From NCBI GenBank assembly GCA_028817775.1, contig JAPPOW010000095.1:1-6428 (forward strand): 6,428 bases of DNA, given 5' to 3'. Made by a program: the position numbers and the translations under genes. This DNA comes from Candidatus Melainabacteria bacterium. GTDB lineage: Bacteria; Cyanobacteriota; Vampirovibrionia; LMEP-6097. Shown here piece after piece: positions 1 through 5,996 of the stretch (within the stretch, counting starts at the first letter, position 1; each line of letters begins with the position of its first letter). The notes beneath the pieces were generated by a model. That model ran no database searches. It was not told the origin of the DNA and saw only the letters and a list, made by a program, of their open reading frames with translations.

Positions 1-1
1 A

Positions 2-415
2 ACTAAACTCAATGAAGATATTGCAGTGGTAGAACAAAGCTTGGCACGAGCTTGTATCGCTGGTGACCCTTTTGAACGTTTCTACCAAATCTTTCTTAGT
101 GCTGACCCACAAATCAAACCCATGTTTGAAGAGACTGATTTCAATAAACAAAACAAATTGCTGAAAGCCGGTCTGGCTAACTTGATACTTTTTGCTCAAG
201 ATTCAGACTATGGCAAACTCAAAGTGGATGAAATCGGAATCTCTCATAGCAAGAGACAGCTTGATATAAAACCTGAATTATACTCAATCTGGCTTAATTC
301 TTTACTCAAAGCAATCGCTGAATTTGATCCAAAATATAATGAAGAACTAAGTCAGGCTTGGACCCGAGTACTTAGCTCTGGTATTGAAAAAATTATCGAC
401 GCCTACGGGCCTTAG
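2..415 (+). CDS. Single-domain bacterial globin, 5' end outside window
   Basis: Haem-binding globin without a reductase domain, expected to be cytosolic and to bind O2 or NO. The reading frame is open to the window edge (137 codons visible). A GTG at 26 would give 129 residues, but that start leaves the A helix about nine residues short compared with E. coli Hmp and has no clear Shine-Dalgarno, so the true start is probably upstream. Numbering from GTG 26 and aligning by eye to flavohaemoglobin Hmp, I see Tyr20 (B10) in FYQIFL, Phe34 (CD1) in PMFEET, Gln42 (E7), His74 (proximal F8) in ISHSKRQ, and Tyr86 in KPELY. The Tyr-B10/Gln-E7 pair is typical of flavohaemoglobin-like globins and suits tight O2 binding or NO detoxification. 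It ends 8 bases before gatB, so the two are probably cotranscribed, though no functional link is evident. The globin call is confident; the physiological role is inferred. Confidence 0.85.
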   Translation, partial: TKLNEDIAVVEQSLARACIAGDPFERFYQIFLSADPQIKPMFEETDFNKQNKLLKAGLANLILFAQDSDYGKLKVDEIGISHSKRQLDIKPELYSIWLNSLLKAIAEFDPKYNEELSQAWTRVLSSGIEKIIDAYGP

Positions 416-423
416 ATGTTAAA

Positions 424-1881
424 ATGCCAGATATGGCAACAGAGACCAAGCAGGATTACAACATAACTATTGGACTAGAAGTCCACGCCCAACTCAAAAC
501 CGAATCAAAGCTATTTTGCTCTTGTTCGACTGAGTTTGGTAAGGAGCCAAATGCTAATACCTGCCCGGTATGCATGGGCTATCCTGGAGTCCTGCCAGTA
601 CTTAATGACCAAGCGGTAGATTACGCAATCAAGGCTGGTCTAGCCCTTGGTTGTGAAATTGATCTCAATTCAAAATTCGACCGTAAACAATATTTCTATC
701 CTGATTTACCCAAGGGTTATCAAATCTCTCAATTTGATCATCCAATTTGCAACCATGGTAAATTAAGCATTGGTAGTAAAGATGTAAGAATCTTGAGAAT
801 CCATATGGAAGAAGATGCTGGTAAATTAGTTCACGCTGGTGCTGAGCGCTTGCATGGTTCTGACTACTCATTAGTTGACCTCAACCGCGCTTCTACTCCA
901 CTAATTGAGATAGTTTCAGAGCCGGATATTAATTCAGCGGATGAAGCTGTTGCTTACGTAAAAGAGCTACGTAAAGTACTTCTATATATTGGGGTTTGTG
1001 ATGGTAATATGCAAGAAGGTTCACTGCGCTGCGATGTCAATATTTCACTTGCTAAAGATGGTCAACCTCTTGGTACTAGAGCAGAGATCAAGAACGTCAA
1101 CAGTTTCCGTTCTATCTCACGCGCTATTGACTATGAATACAAACGTCAATCTCAAATCTTAGATGAGGGAGGTGAAGTAGTTCAAGAAACAAGATTGTTC
1201 GAAGAGAACTCAGGCAAAACTCACTCTATGAGATCGAAAGAAGATTCTCATGATTACCGTTATTTCCCTGAGCCAGACCTACTTCCTCTAAGTCTAGAGC
1301 AAGCCAGAGTAGATAAAGCAAGAGAGAGCTTACCCGAGCTTCCTCAGCAAAAGAAAACTCGCTACATTGAAGAGTTTAGTATTCAAGAAGATACAGCAGC
1401 AATTCTTACTGATAGTTTAGATACAGCTAATTTCTTTGAAGAAGTTCTAACTAAAGGTGTTAACGCTGTCAAAGCAGCAAATTGGATCACAGGTCAAATC
1501 GCCGCTTATCTCAATGAACATAAACTTGAACTTAGTCAAACCAAACTTACTACAGACTTACTCGCTGAAATGCTTGAACTAATTAACAAGGGTACAATCT
1601 CTGACAATATCGCTAAGAACGATATCATCAATGAATTGCTTGAGCATGGTACCCCTGTAGCTAAATTAATTGAGGACAAAGGGCTTGCTCAAATAACGGA
1701 TGAATCAGCAATTGAAGCAATGGTTCAAGAAGTGCTTGATGCTAACCCAAAACAAGTTGAACAATTTAAATCAGGCAACCAAAAAATCAAGGGCTTCTTT
1801 GTTGGTCAAGTAATGAAGAAAACTCAAGGTAAGGCTTCACCACAATTGGTGAATCAGTTGTTAGCCAAATTGTTAAAGTAA
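424..1881 (+). CDS. gatB: Aspartyl/glutamyl-tRNA(Asn/Gln) amidotransferase subunit B
   Basis: Subunit B of the GatCAB amidotransferase, which converts misacylated Glu-tRNA(Gln) and/or Asp-tRNA(Asn) to Gln-tRNA or Asn-tRNA in the cytosol. GatB binds the tRNA and activates the carboxylate with ATP, using ammonia channelled from GatA. At 485 residues it is normal family length. Visible landmarks are GLEVHAQL at 17-24, a zinc-site cysteine set C32/C34/C47/C50 (CSC and TCPVC), DRKQYFYPDLPKGYQIS at 86-102, HMEEDAGK at 127-134, DLNRASTPLIEIVSEPD at 152-168, RAEIKNVNSF at 219-228 and DYRYFPEPDL at 277-286. From about residue 335 onward comes the helical YqeY-like tRNA-binding tail. The start at ATG 424 is chosen as the first ATG; the in-frame ATG 433 is an alternative, and neither has a clear Shine-Dalgarno. 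gatA and gatC are not in the window. It lies 8 bases after the globin and ends 2 bases before the repeat element. Confidence 0.98.
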   Translation: MPDMATETKQDYNITIGLEVHAQLKTESKLFCSCSTEFGKEPNANTCPVCMGYPGVLPVLNDQAVDYAIKAGLALGCEIDLNSKFDRKQYFYPDLPKGYQISQFDHPICNHGKLSIGSKDVRILRIHMEEDAGKLVHAGAERLHGSDYSLVDLNRASTPLIEIVSEPDINSADEAVAYVKELRKVLLYIGVCDGNMQEGSLRCDVNISLAKDGQPLGTRAEIKNVNSFRSISRAIDYEYKRQSQILDEGGEVVQETRLFEENSGKTHSMRSKEDSHDYRYFPEPDLLPLSLEQARVDKARESLPELPQQKKTRYIEEFSIQEDTAAILTDSLDTANFFEEVLTKGVNAVKAANWITGQIAAYLNEHKLELSQTKLTTDLLAEMLELINKGTISDNIAKNDIINELLEHGTPVAKLIEDKGLAQITDESAIEAMVQEVLDANPKQVEQFKSGNQKIKGFFVGQVMKKTQGKASPQLVNQLLAKLLK

Positions 1882-1883
1882 AA

Positions 1884-2003
1884 GCGTATGCTTTGCTGCA
1901 TATGGAGCCTACGGCTCCGGCTTAGGGACTTTGTCCTGCTTTCTGCAGCGAAGCATATGCCGGGAGTGAAACGATCATATGCAGGCACTTTAGTGCCATA
2001 AGC
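1884..2003. repeat. Palindrome-rich intergenic repeat element, copy 1
   Basis: A 120-base noncoding block filling the gap between two convergent genes. Its outer arms, 1884-1900 and 1944-1960, form a 17-base inverted repeat with 15 matches. Inside are the hairpins GGAGCC-TAC-GGCTCC (1904-1918) and GGAC-TTT-GTCC (1926-1936). Next comes a degraded hairpin at 1962-1976, then a perfect one, GGCACT-TT-AGTGCC (1984-1997), and the end motif CATAAGC (1997-2003). Bases 1897-1984 match the reverse complement of 6018-6106 at roughly 85% by hand count, with one gap. No long T-run follows any stem, so it is not a classic rho-independent terminator, though it could end or protect both convergent transcripts. 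Class (REP-like, MITE or RNA element) is unknown. Confidence 0.85.
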
Positions 2004-2010
2004 TACTTAA

Positions 2011-2751
2011 CTAGCCTTGTCCCGGCATACCGCCTGGCATACCACCTTGTCCTTGACCTTGTTCAGTCGGCACGGTCATCTCTCTAGTAGCACCAACTAC
2101 TGTCTCAGCAATCTCTTGCATTGATGGACCGAGTACTGGTATCTTGCGCCAAGTTGAAGTACCCTCTGCAAGCTTCATAACAATACTAAGTAATACCGAA
2201 GCGACTCCCGCTCCAACCAAACTCTTAATTGGTACTGCTGGTCTACCATCAATTTGTTCTGCAAAAATGTTTTTGCGTCCTAAGAACGGAGCGGTCAAAC
2301 CTAGTGCAAGCCCACCCTGCAAGATACCTTGTATCATGCGTGGTAACCAGCCAACCTTCGGATCTTGCATTGGCGTAAACATTACTGAAAAACTTTTGAG
2401 TATATTTTTTATTGACTTAACTCCAGCAACTAAACCACCGCCACCAGCAATAGCTGTAAGCCAAACAGGTTTGTTTGCAGTTTTGTCCAAACCAATCTTG
2501 GTGATATCACCAAGGCTTCCAAAAACAGAACTAGCAGCTTGACTTGCTGTCTTGAGTCCTCTGCCAACTTTTCCAGTGACTGCTTGAGCATTCTCCACGG
2601 TACCAGCGTCCAAGAGATCTTCCATTGTACGCCTGGTTATTTCAGTGCGCGGTTTGGGATCTGAACGAACACTGATAGTGGGCGGCCCAGATACTTGCTG
2701 TGGCACCAGTGCTGTGCTATTCGTACTAGAGTTTCTTGCTTCTATGACCAA
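2011..2751 (-). CDS. Unrecognised protein with three hydrophobic segments and Gly/Gln-rich tail
   Basis: No family recognised. Of 246 residues, the first ~40 are Ser/Thr/Pro-rich and probably disordered. A mixed helical stretch follows (about 41-92), then three hydrophobic, Gly/Ala-rich segments near 96-113, 140-156 and 174-194 that could be membrane helices or membrane-associated hairpins. Between them lie basic patches (KSIKNILK, LGRKN). The C-terminus is QGQGQGGMPGGMPGQG, built on a small DNA direct repeat. There is no signal peptide. The TTG start at 2751 is the only standard start codon after the in-frame TGA at 2764-2766, but AAGGAG (2752-2757) touches it directly. That site is better spaced (6 bases) for an ATA codon at 2743-2745, so the exact start is unsettled. 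The gene diverges from topA and converges on gatB across the repeat element. Reality is supported by the long ORF, the Shine-Dalgarno and protein-like composition; function is unknown. Confidence 0.85.
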   Translation of the reverse strand: MVIEARNSSTNSTALVPQQVSGPPTISVRSDPKPRTEITRRTMEDLLDAGTVENAQAVTGKVGRGLKTASQAASSVFGSLGDITKIGLDKTANKPVWLTAIAGGGGLVAGVKSIKNILKSFSVMFTPMQDPKVGWLPRMIQGILQGGLALGLTAPFLGRKNIFAEQIDGRPAVPIKSLVGAGVASVLLSIVMKLAEGTSTWRKIPVLGPSMQEIAETVVGATREMTVPTEQGQGQGGMPGGMPGQG

Positions 2752-2757
2752 CTCCTT
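2752..2757 (-). promoter_or_regulatory. Shine-Dalgarno AAGGAG of the 246-aa gene
   Basis: The minus strand reads AAGGAG immediately followed by TTG. The spacing is zero to the TTG start and six bases to an in-frame ATA codon. The site is strong but its position decides against a straightforward TTG start, so it marks the true start as either a crowded TTG or a non-standard ATA. Confidence 0.55.
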
Positions 2758-2760
2758 AAC

Positions 2761-2794
2761 GCGTCAATATGTATTAATCATAGCGTATTGACGC
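2761..2794. promoter_or_regulatory. Perfect 9-bp inverted repeat around a minus-strand -10 box (possible operator)
   Basis: GCGTCAATA at 2761-2769 and its exact reverse complement TATTGACGC at 2786-2794 are separated by 16 bases. Between them the minus strand carries TATGAT (2777-2782, 5 of 6 matches to TATAAT), which would start transcription near 2769-2770. I see no good -35 box. Symmetric arms flanking a -10 box fit a repressor or activator site for the 246-aa gene. A cruciform or DNA-level role is also possible. Confidence 0.45.
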
Positions 2795-2803
2795 TTTATT
2801 TTG

Positions 2804-2829
2804 CCAGTTTTGTTTAACAAAATATCTGG
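2804..2829. repeat. Imperfect palindrome in the divergent intergenic region
   Basis: TTTTGTT (2808-2814) and AACAAAA (2816-2822) pair around a single T. Flanking CCAG (2804-2807) and CTGG (2826-2829) extend the symmetry across a 3-base bulge. It lies between the two divergent genes and could be a second protein-binding site, but AT-rich palindromes arise easily by chance. Confidence 0.35.
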
Positions 2830-2864
2830 TTTTTGCAAATTAAGAGCATAGTTTTGAATAGATG

Positions 2865-2899
2865 TGGTATAAGATTGAGCGAGAGCAAATACATATAAG
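2865..2899 (+). promoter_or_regulatory. Candidate topA promoter -10 boxes
   Basis: TGG followed by TATAAG at 2868-2873 resembles an extended -10 element (TGnTATAAT with one mismatch). A second TATAAG lies at 2894-2899. Neither has a convincing -35 hexamer at 16-18 bases. Initiation from either would give a topA leader of about 55-85 bases that contains the C-rich tracts. Moderate to low certainty. Confidence 0.35.
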
Positions 2900-2913
2900 G
2901 ATGTGTTTTTACT

Positions 2914-2946
2914 CCCACACCCCCTGAACACCCCCTTAAAACCCCC
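2914..2946 (-). promoter_or_regulatory. G-quadruplex motif / phased ACCCCC tracts upstream of topA
   Basis: On the plus strand ACCCCC occurs at 2919, 2930 and 2941, exactly 11 bases apart, with a further CCC at 2914-2916. The minus strand therefore reads G5-N6-G5-N6-G5-N3-G3, which satisfies the usual four-run quadruplex pattern. It sits 15 bases before the topA start on the template strand, in otherwise AT-rich DNA, so the mRNA leader would be C-rich rather than quadruplex-forming. The sequence pattern is certain; folding and function are inferred. Confidence 0.6.
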
Positions 2947-2960
2947 AAATACCAAGTAAA

Positions 2961-5471
2961 ATGGCTAAATCGAAGAAAGAACCTGAGTTTAAATACCTAG
3001 TAATAGTTGAGTCTCCTGCTAAGTCCAAGACCCTTACGAAAATACTAGGTAAAGATTTCCTCGTCAAATCAAGTGTAGGCCATATCCGCGACCTGCCAGC
3101 CAAAGGTCTTGGTATCGACGTTAAGAATAATTTTGAACCCAGCTATGAGATTATGAGCGGCAAAACCAAGGTTGTCGATGAACTCAATCAATTTGCCAAG
3201 AAAGCTGAACATGTTTATCTAGCAAGCGACCCGGACCGTGAAGGAGAAGCGATTGCTTGGCACTTGTCACAAATTCTCAAAGCTAAGAAGAAAAATCTCT
3301 CTCGTATTGCCTTCAACCAAATTACCCCTGATGCAGTTAGATCTGCAGTAGAAAGTCCACGCGAAATCAACAAGTCATTAGTTGACGCGCAGCAAGCAAG
3401 AAGAATTCTTGACCGCTTAGTTGGCTACAAGATTAGTCCATTACTTTGGCGTAAAGTTGGTGGTCGCAGCGCCGGTCGGGTGCAGTCAATTGCAGTGCGC
3501 TTGATCTGTGAGCGCGAGGAAGAAATTGAAGCATTTGTACCAGAAGAATATTGGTCACTAGCAGCTGATGTCAACGCCGACAACAAAGACCCAATCTTTG
3601 AAATTAATCTCACTCATGTTGACTCCAAAAGAGTTGTCACTCCAGTCAAAGAATATGACCCAGAGAAAGCAATGGTCATTAGTTCTGAAGCTGAGATGAA
3701 TAAAATCATTGATAGAGTCAAAGCTGCAGAGCTAAACGTCAGCAAAATCTCTACCAAACCAAGTAGCAAGAAGGCTCAAGCACCATTCAAAACTTCTACT
3801 TTGCAGCGAGCAGCAAGTAACGCACTCGGTTTCAATGTCAAGCGCACAATGCAAGTTGCCCAGGGACTCTATGAAGGGGTCAAGATTGACGGTAATGAGC
3901 AAGTTGGTCTTATCACTTATATGAGAACTGATAGTTTACGTATTGCACCAGAAGCCCAAGAAGCTGCCAAAGAATATATCAGCAATAAGTGGGGTGCAGA
4001 TTACTATCCTGAAACTGCTAATGAATATAGTAAGTCCAAGAAAAAGAAAAACGAACAAGATGCTCACGAAGCGATTCGTCCAACCTATATCGACAAGGAT
4101 CCTGAATCAATCAAGAAATATCTCAGTGATGAACAATACAAGCTCTACAAATTAATCTGGCAAAGATTTGTAGCTTCTCAGATGGTGCCAATGAAATTGG
4201 AAATCAAAACTGTTGAAATCAGTTCCAAACCTGGTGATCTAGTCTTCCGTGCCAGTCACACCAAGAAAATCTTCGCTGGTTACTCTGCTGTCTACGGCAA
4301 GGACAAAGAAATTGGTGAGGAGATTGAAGCAGCACAAGAAGAATCTAATTTCTCAGACAGTTTGAAAGAAGGCACTTCAATCAATGTGCTTGAAACCAAA
4401 CCGGGTCAACACTTCACTGAAGGACCGCCTCGCTACAATGAAGCAAGCTTAGTCAAAGCACTTGAAGAATTGGGTATCGGTAGACCATCTACCTACGCAC
4501 CAACGATTGCAACCATTCAAGATCGTAAGTATGTTGAGAAAGTGGAAGGCAGTACTGGCTTGAAACCTACTCGCTTAGGAATCCAAGTTAACAAGCTACT
4601 CGTTGACCACTTTGGTCAGTACATCAATGTAGACTTCACTTCGCATATGGAATCTGATCTCGATGATATCGCCGAGAAGGGGCTTGATTGGATCGTGATG
4701 CTCAAAGAATTTTACTTAGGTAAGGACTGGAAGAAGAAAGAAAAAATCAAACCTCGCCGCAAGACCAAGAAAAATCTTGAGGACAAAACTCCAGATCCTT
4801 ACTACCAACTTGATCTTGGCTTCATTGACAACGTCAAAAAAGCTTCAGAAGAAATAGAGAACGTAGTCATTGAGACAGAGTACGATTGCCCAACTTGCGG
4901 CGCGATGATGCACCTCAAGAGTTCTCGCTTTGGACCATTTTTGGGTTGCTCAAAATACCCTGATTGCCAGACTATCGTCAATCTCACTAAAGAAGGTACT
5001 CCTGCACCACCAGACAGGCCTTATTCCGAAGAAGATTGCAATAAGTGTGAGGAGAAGGAATCACTGGTAGTGCGCTACGGACGCTATGGTGATTACCTAG
5101 CTTGTGTTACCAAAGATTGTGGCTTCACTTCACCAATCCAAAAGAAAACTGGCATCTCTTGTCCACGTGAAGGCTGCGGCGGTGATATAGTCGAGAAAAA
5201 ATCTCGCTTCGGCAAAGTTTTCTTTGGTTGTAATAAGTGGTCAGAGAATGGTTGTGAAGAAGTTTTCTGGTATCATCCAATCCAAGAGAACTGTCCAGAT
5301 TGCAAGAAGCTAATGATGTACAAAACCCTCAAGCGTGGCGACAAACTTGCTTGCTCAGATACCAAGGGTTGTGGTTACAACAGACTTGCAAGCCCTAAGG
5401 ACATTGAAAAGTATCGCCCTCAAGTTCAAGAAACAGAAGGCGAAAAAGAGAAGTCTGTGTTTAGTCTCTAG
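2961..5471 (+). CDS. topA: DNA topoisomerase I (type IA) with four zinc-finger modules
   Basis: Type IA topoisomerase that relaxes negative supercoils by transient cleavage of one strand through a 5'-phosphotyrosine link. The Toprim domain opens with LVIVESPAKSKT (13-24) and includes VGHIRDLP (39-46) and the metal-binding acidic cluster SDPDREGEA (89-97; D90, D92, E94). QQARRILDRLVGYKISP (144-160) and GRSAGRVQS (168-176) are typical of the family. The catalytic tyrosine is Tyr320 in GLITYMRTDSLR, and DAHEAIRPT (367-375) is also present. After a Lys-rich linker, the C-terminus carries four Cys4 zinc-ribbon modules starting at about residues 643, 685, 728 and 777. Length 836 fits enzymes with zinc repeats. 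ATG 2961 is the natural start, although no Shine-Dalgarno precedes it. It is divergent from the 246-aa gene and no obvious strong terminator follows. Confidence 0.98.
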   Translation: MAKSKKEPEFKYLVIVESPAKSKTLTKILGKDFLVKSSVGHIRDLPAKGLGIDVKNNFEPSYEIMSGKTKVVDELNQFAKKAEHVYLASDPDREGEAIAWHLSQILKAKKKNLSRIAFNQITPDAVRSAVESPREINKSLVDAQQARRILDRLVGYKISPLLWRKVGGRSAGRVQSIAVRLICEREEEIEAFVPEEYWSLAADVNADNKDPIFEINLTHVDSKRVVTPVKEYDPEKAMVISSEAEMNKIIDRVKAAELNVSKISTKPSSKKAQAPFKTSTLQRAASNALGFNVKRTMQVAQGLYEGVKIDGNEQVGLITYMRTDSLRIAPEAQEAAKEYISNKWGADYYPETANEYSKSKKKKNEQDAHEAIRPTYIDKDPESIKKYLSDEQYKLYKLIWQRFVASQMVPMKLEIKTVEISSKPGDLVFRASHTKKIFAGYSAVYGKDKEIGEEIEAAQEESNFSDSLKEGTSINVLETKPGQHFTEGPPRYNEASLVKALEELGIGRPSTYAPTIATIQDRKYVEKVEGSTGLKPTRLGIQVNKLLVDHFGQYINVDFTSHMESDLDDIAEKGLDWIVMLKEFYLGKDWKKKEKIKPRRKTKKNLEDKTPDPYYQLDLGFIDNVKKASEEIENVVIETEYDCPTCGAMMHLKSSRFGPFLGCSKYPDCQTIVNLTKEGTPAPPDRPYSEEDCNKCEEKESLVVRYGRYGDYLACVTKDCGFTSPIQKKTGISCPREGCGGDIVEKKSRFGKVFFGCNKWSENGCEEVFWYHPIQENCPDCKKLMMYKTLKRGDKLACSDTKGCGYNRLASPKDIEKYRPQVQETEGEKEKSVFSL

Positions 5472-5611
5472 TCCATATGACCTAGACCATTAAGTTGATT
5501 TTTATCTCGTAAACCCTAGTCCTAGAGAGATTTGTAGTAACATATACCTAACTGGCCTTAAATTGCTTTAAGTCGCTAAAGTTTGCACAAACAAAAGCCG
5601 ATTAATAAAGT

Positions 5612-5657
5612 ATGTGGGCATTTTGGTGCTCACATTAGTTTTGTGAAAACAAGACTA
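5612..5657 (+). promoter_or_regulatory. Two adjacent RNA hairpins in the leader of the 66-aa gene
   Basis: 5612-5620 pairs with 5627-5635 (nine pairs including one G-U) around a TTTTGG loop. Directly abutting, 5636-5643 pairs with 5650-5657 (eight pairs including one G-U) around TGAAAA. The stems are contiguous and end 10 bases before an AAGGGG motif. The CCCTAGTC at 5514-5521 is also complementary to GACTAGGG at 5653-5660, which would compete with the second hairpin. This could be a leader/attenuator structure or part of a topA 3' end. The rest of 5472-5716 shows only a weak possible promoter (TTGCAC at 5583-5588, TAAAGT at 5606-5611). Confidence 0.4.
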
Positions 5658-5675
5658 GGGATCATCCAAGGGGAA

Positions 5676-5717
5676 ATGGGCCAGTTGTTATCAAGTGATT
5701 ACAAAGGCCTATACTGA
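5676..5717 (+). CDS. Possible 13-codon leader peptide coupled to the next gene
   Basis: ATG at 5676 opens a 13-codon frame (MGQLLSSDYKGLY) ending in TGA at 5715-5717, which overlaps the ATG of the 66-aa gene as TGATG. AAGGGG at 5668-5673 precedes it with a short spacing. The stop-start overlap is the usual geometry for translational coupling, and the frame follows two hairpins. Such a short frame can occur by chance, there is no run of one amino acid that would suggest classical attenuation, and coding remains unproven. Confidence 0.3.
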   Translation: MGQLLSSDYKGLY

Positions 5718-5917
5718 TGGAGACAACAATGGAAAACATAGTAGACGAGTTCAAGAAGTACGCAAAAGAATTGGGTACCTTGTACAGAACACGTAAGGAG
5801 CTCGATAGTCTTATTGAAAAATATGAGACCAAACTTAAGTCTTTAGGGGAAGTACTTGAGTTTGCAGATAGTGCCGAGCTTTCTTATAGAGCAGCGGAGG
5901 AACCTGCTCAACAATAG
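5717..5917 (+). CDS. Small charged helical (coiled-coil-like) protein, unrecognised
   Basis: A 66-residue protein of unknown family. Residues ~5-48 form a charged, probably continuous helix with hydrophobic positions at 22, 29, 32, 36, 43 and 46 in a 3-4 rhythm, suggesting a short coiled coil or helical hairpin. The tail (EEPAQQ) is acidic and polar. No membrane segment or signal peptide is seen. The start is ambiguous. ATG 5717 has AAAGG nine bases upstream and overlaps the leader ORF stop. ATG 5729 (Met5) has GGAG at 5719-5722 with a 6-base spacer and would give 62 residues. The gene has its own leader region and a strong terminator at 5946-5990, so it looks like a single-gene unit. Structure-only resemblance to small regulatory or chaperone-like helical proteins does not justify a function. 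Confidence 0.75.
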   Translation: METTMENIVDEFKKYAKELGTLYRTRKELDSLIEKYETKLKSLGEVLEFADSAELSYRAAEEPAQQ

Positions 5918-5945
5918 TCAGTATCCATTAACATCAGATTGACAC

Positions 5946-5990
5946 GCTCCAAAGTCCGCGACCTAAAAAGTCCGGACTTTGAGCTTTTTT
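5946..5990 (+). terminator. Intrinsic terminator of the 66-aa gene
   Basis: CAAAGTCCG (5950-5958) pairs perfectly with CGGACTTTG (5973-5981). GCT/AGC (5946-5948 with 5982-5984) adds three pairs beyond a one-base bulge, and six T residues follow at 5985-5990. The loop is 14 bases. It lies 28 bases after the stop codon in the correct orientation. Confidence 0.85.
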
Positions 5991-5996
5991 ATACAG

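Noticed and set aside
1884..1960. tRNA-like cloverleaf
   Set aside because: It can fold with a closing stem and inner hairpins, but it lacks a GTTCRA T-arm motif, a 7-base anticodon loop and a 3' acceptor pattern; loops are 3 bases.
1884..2003. Standard bidirectional rho-independent terminator
   Set aside because: There are strong stems, but no U-run follows any of them on either strand; a termination role remains possible only by another mechanism.
2144..2542. 132-aa plus-strand reading frame
   Set aside because: It lies entirely antisense to the 246-aa gene, has atypical Pro/Cys-rich composition and no ribosome binding site.
2764..2955. 63-aa minus-strand reading frame in the divergent region
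   Set aside because: It covers the G-tracts and the promoter palindromes, has low-complexity translation and no ribosome binding site; better read as regulatory DNA.
5465..5505. Intrinsic terminator just after topA
   Set aside because: TCTAG/CTAGA can form only about five pairs around a 10-base loop and the T-run (5499-5503) is displaced by more than 10 bases; too weak to call.
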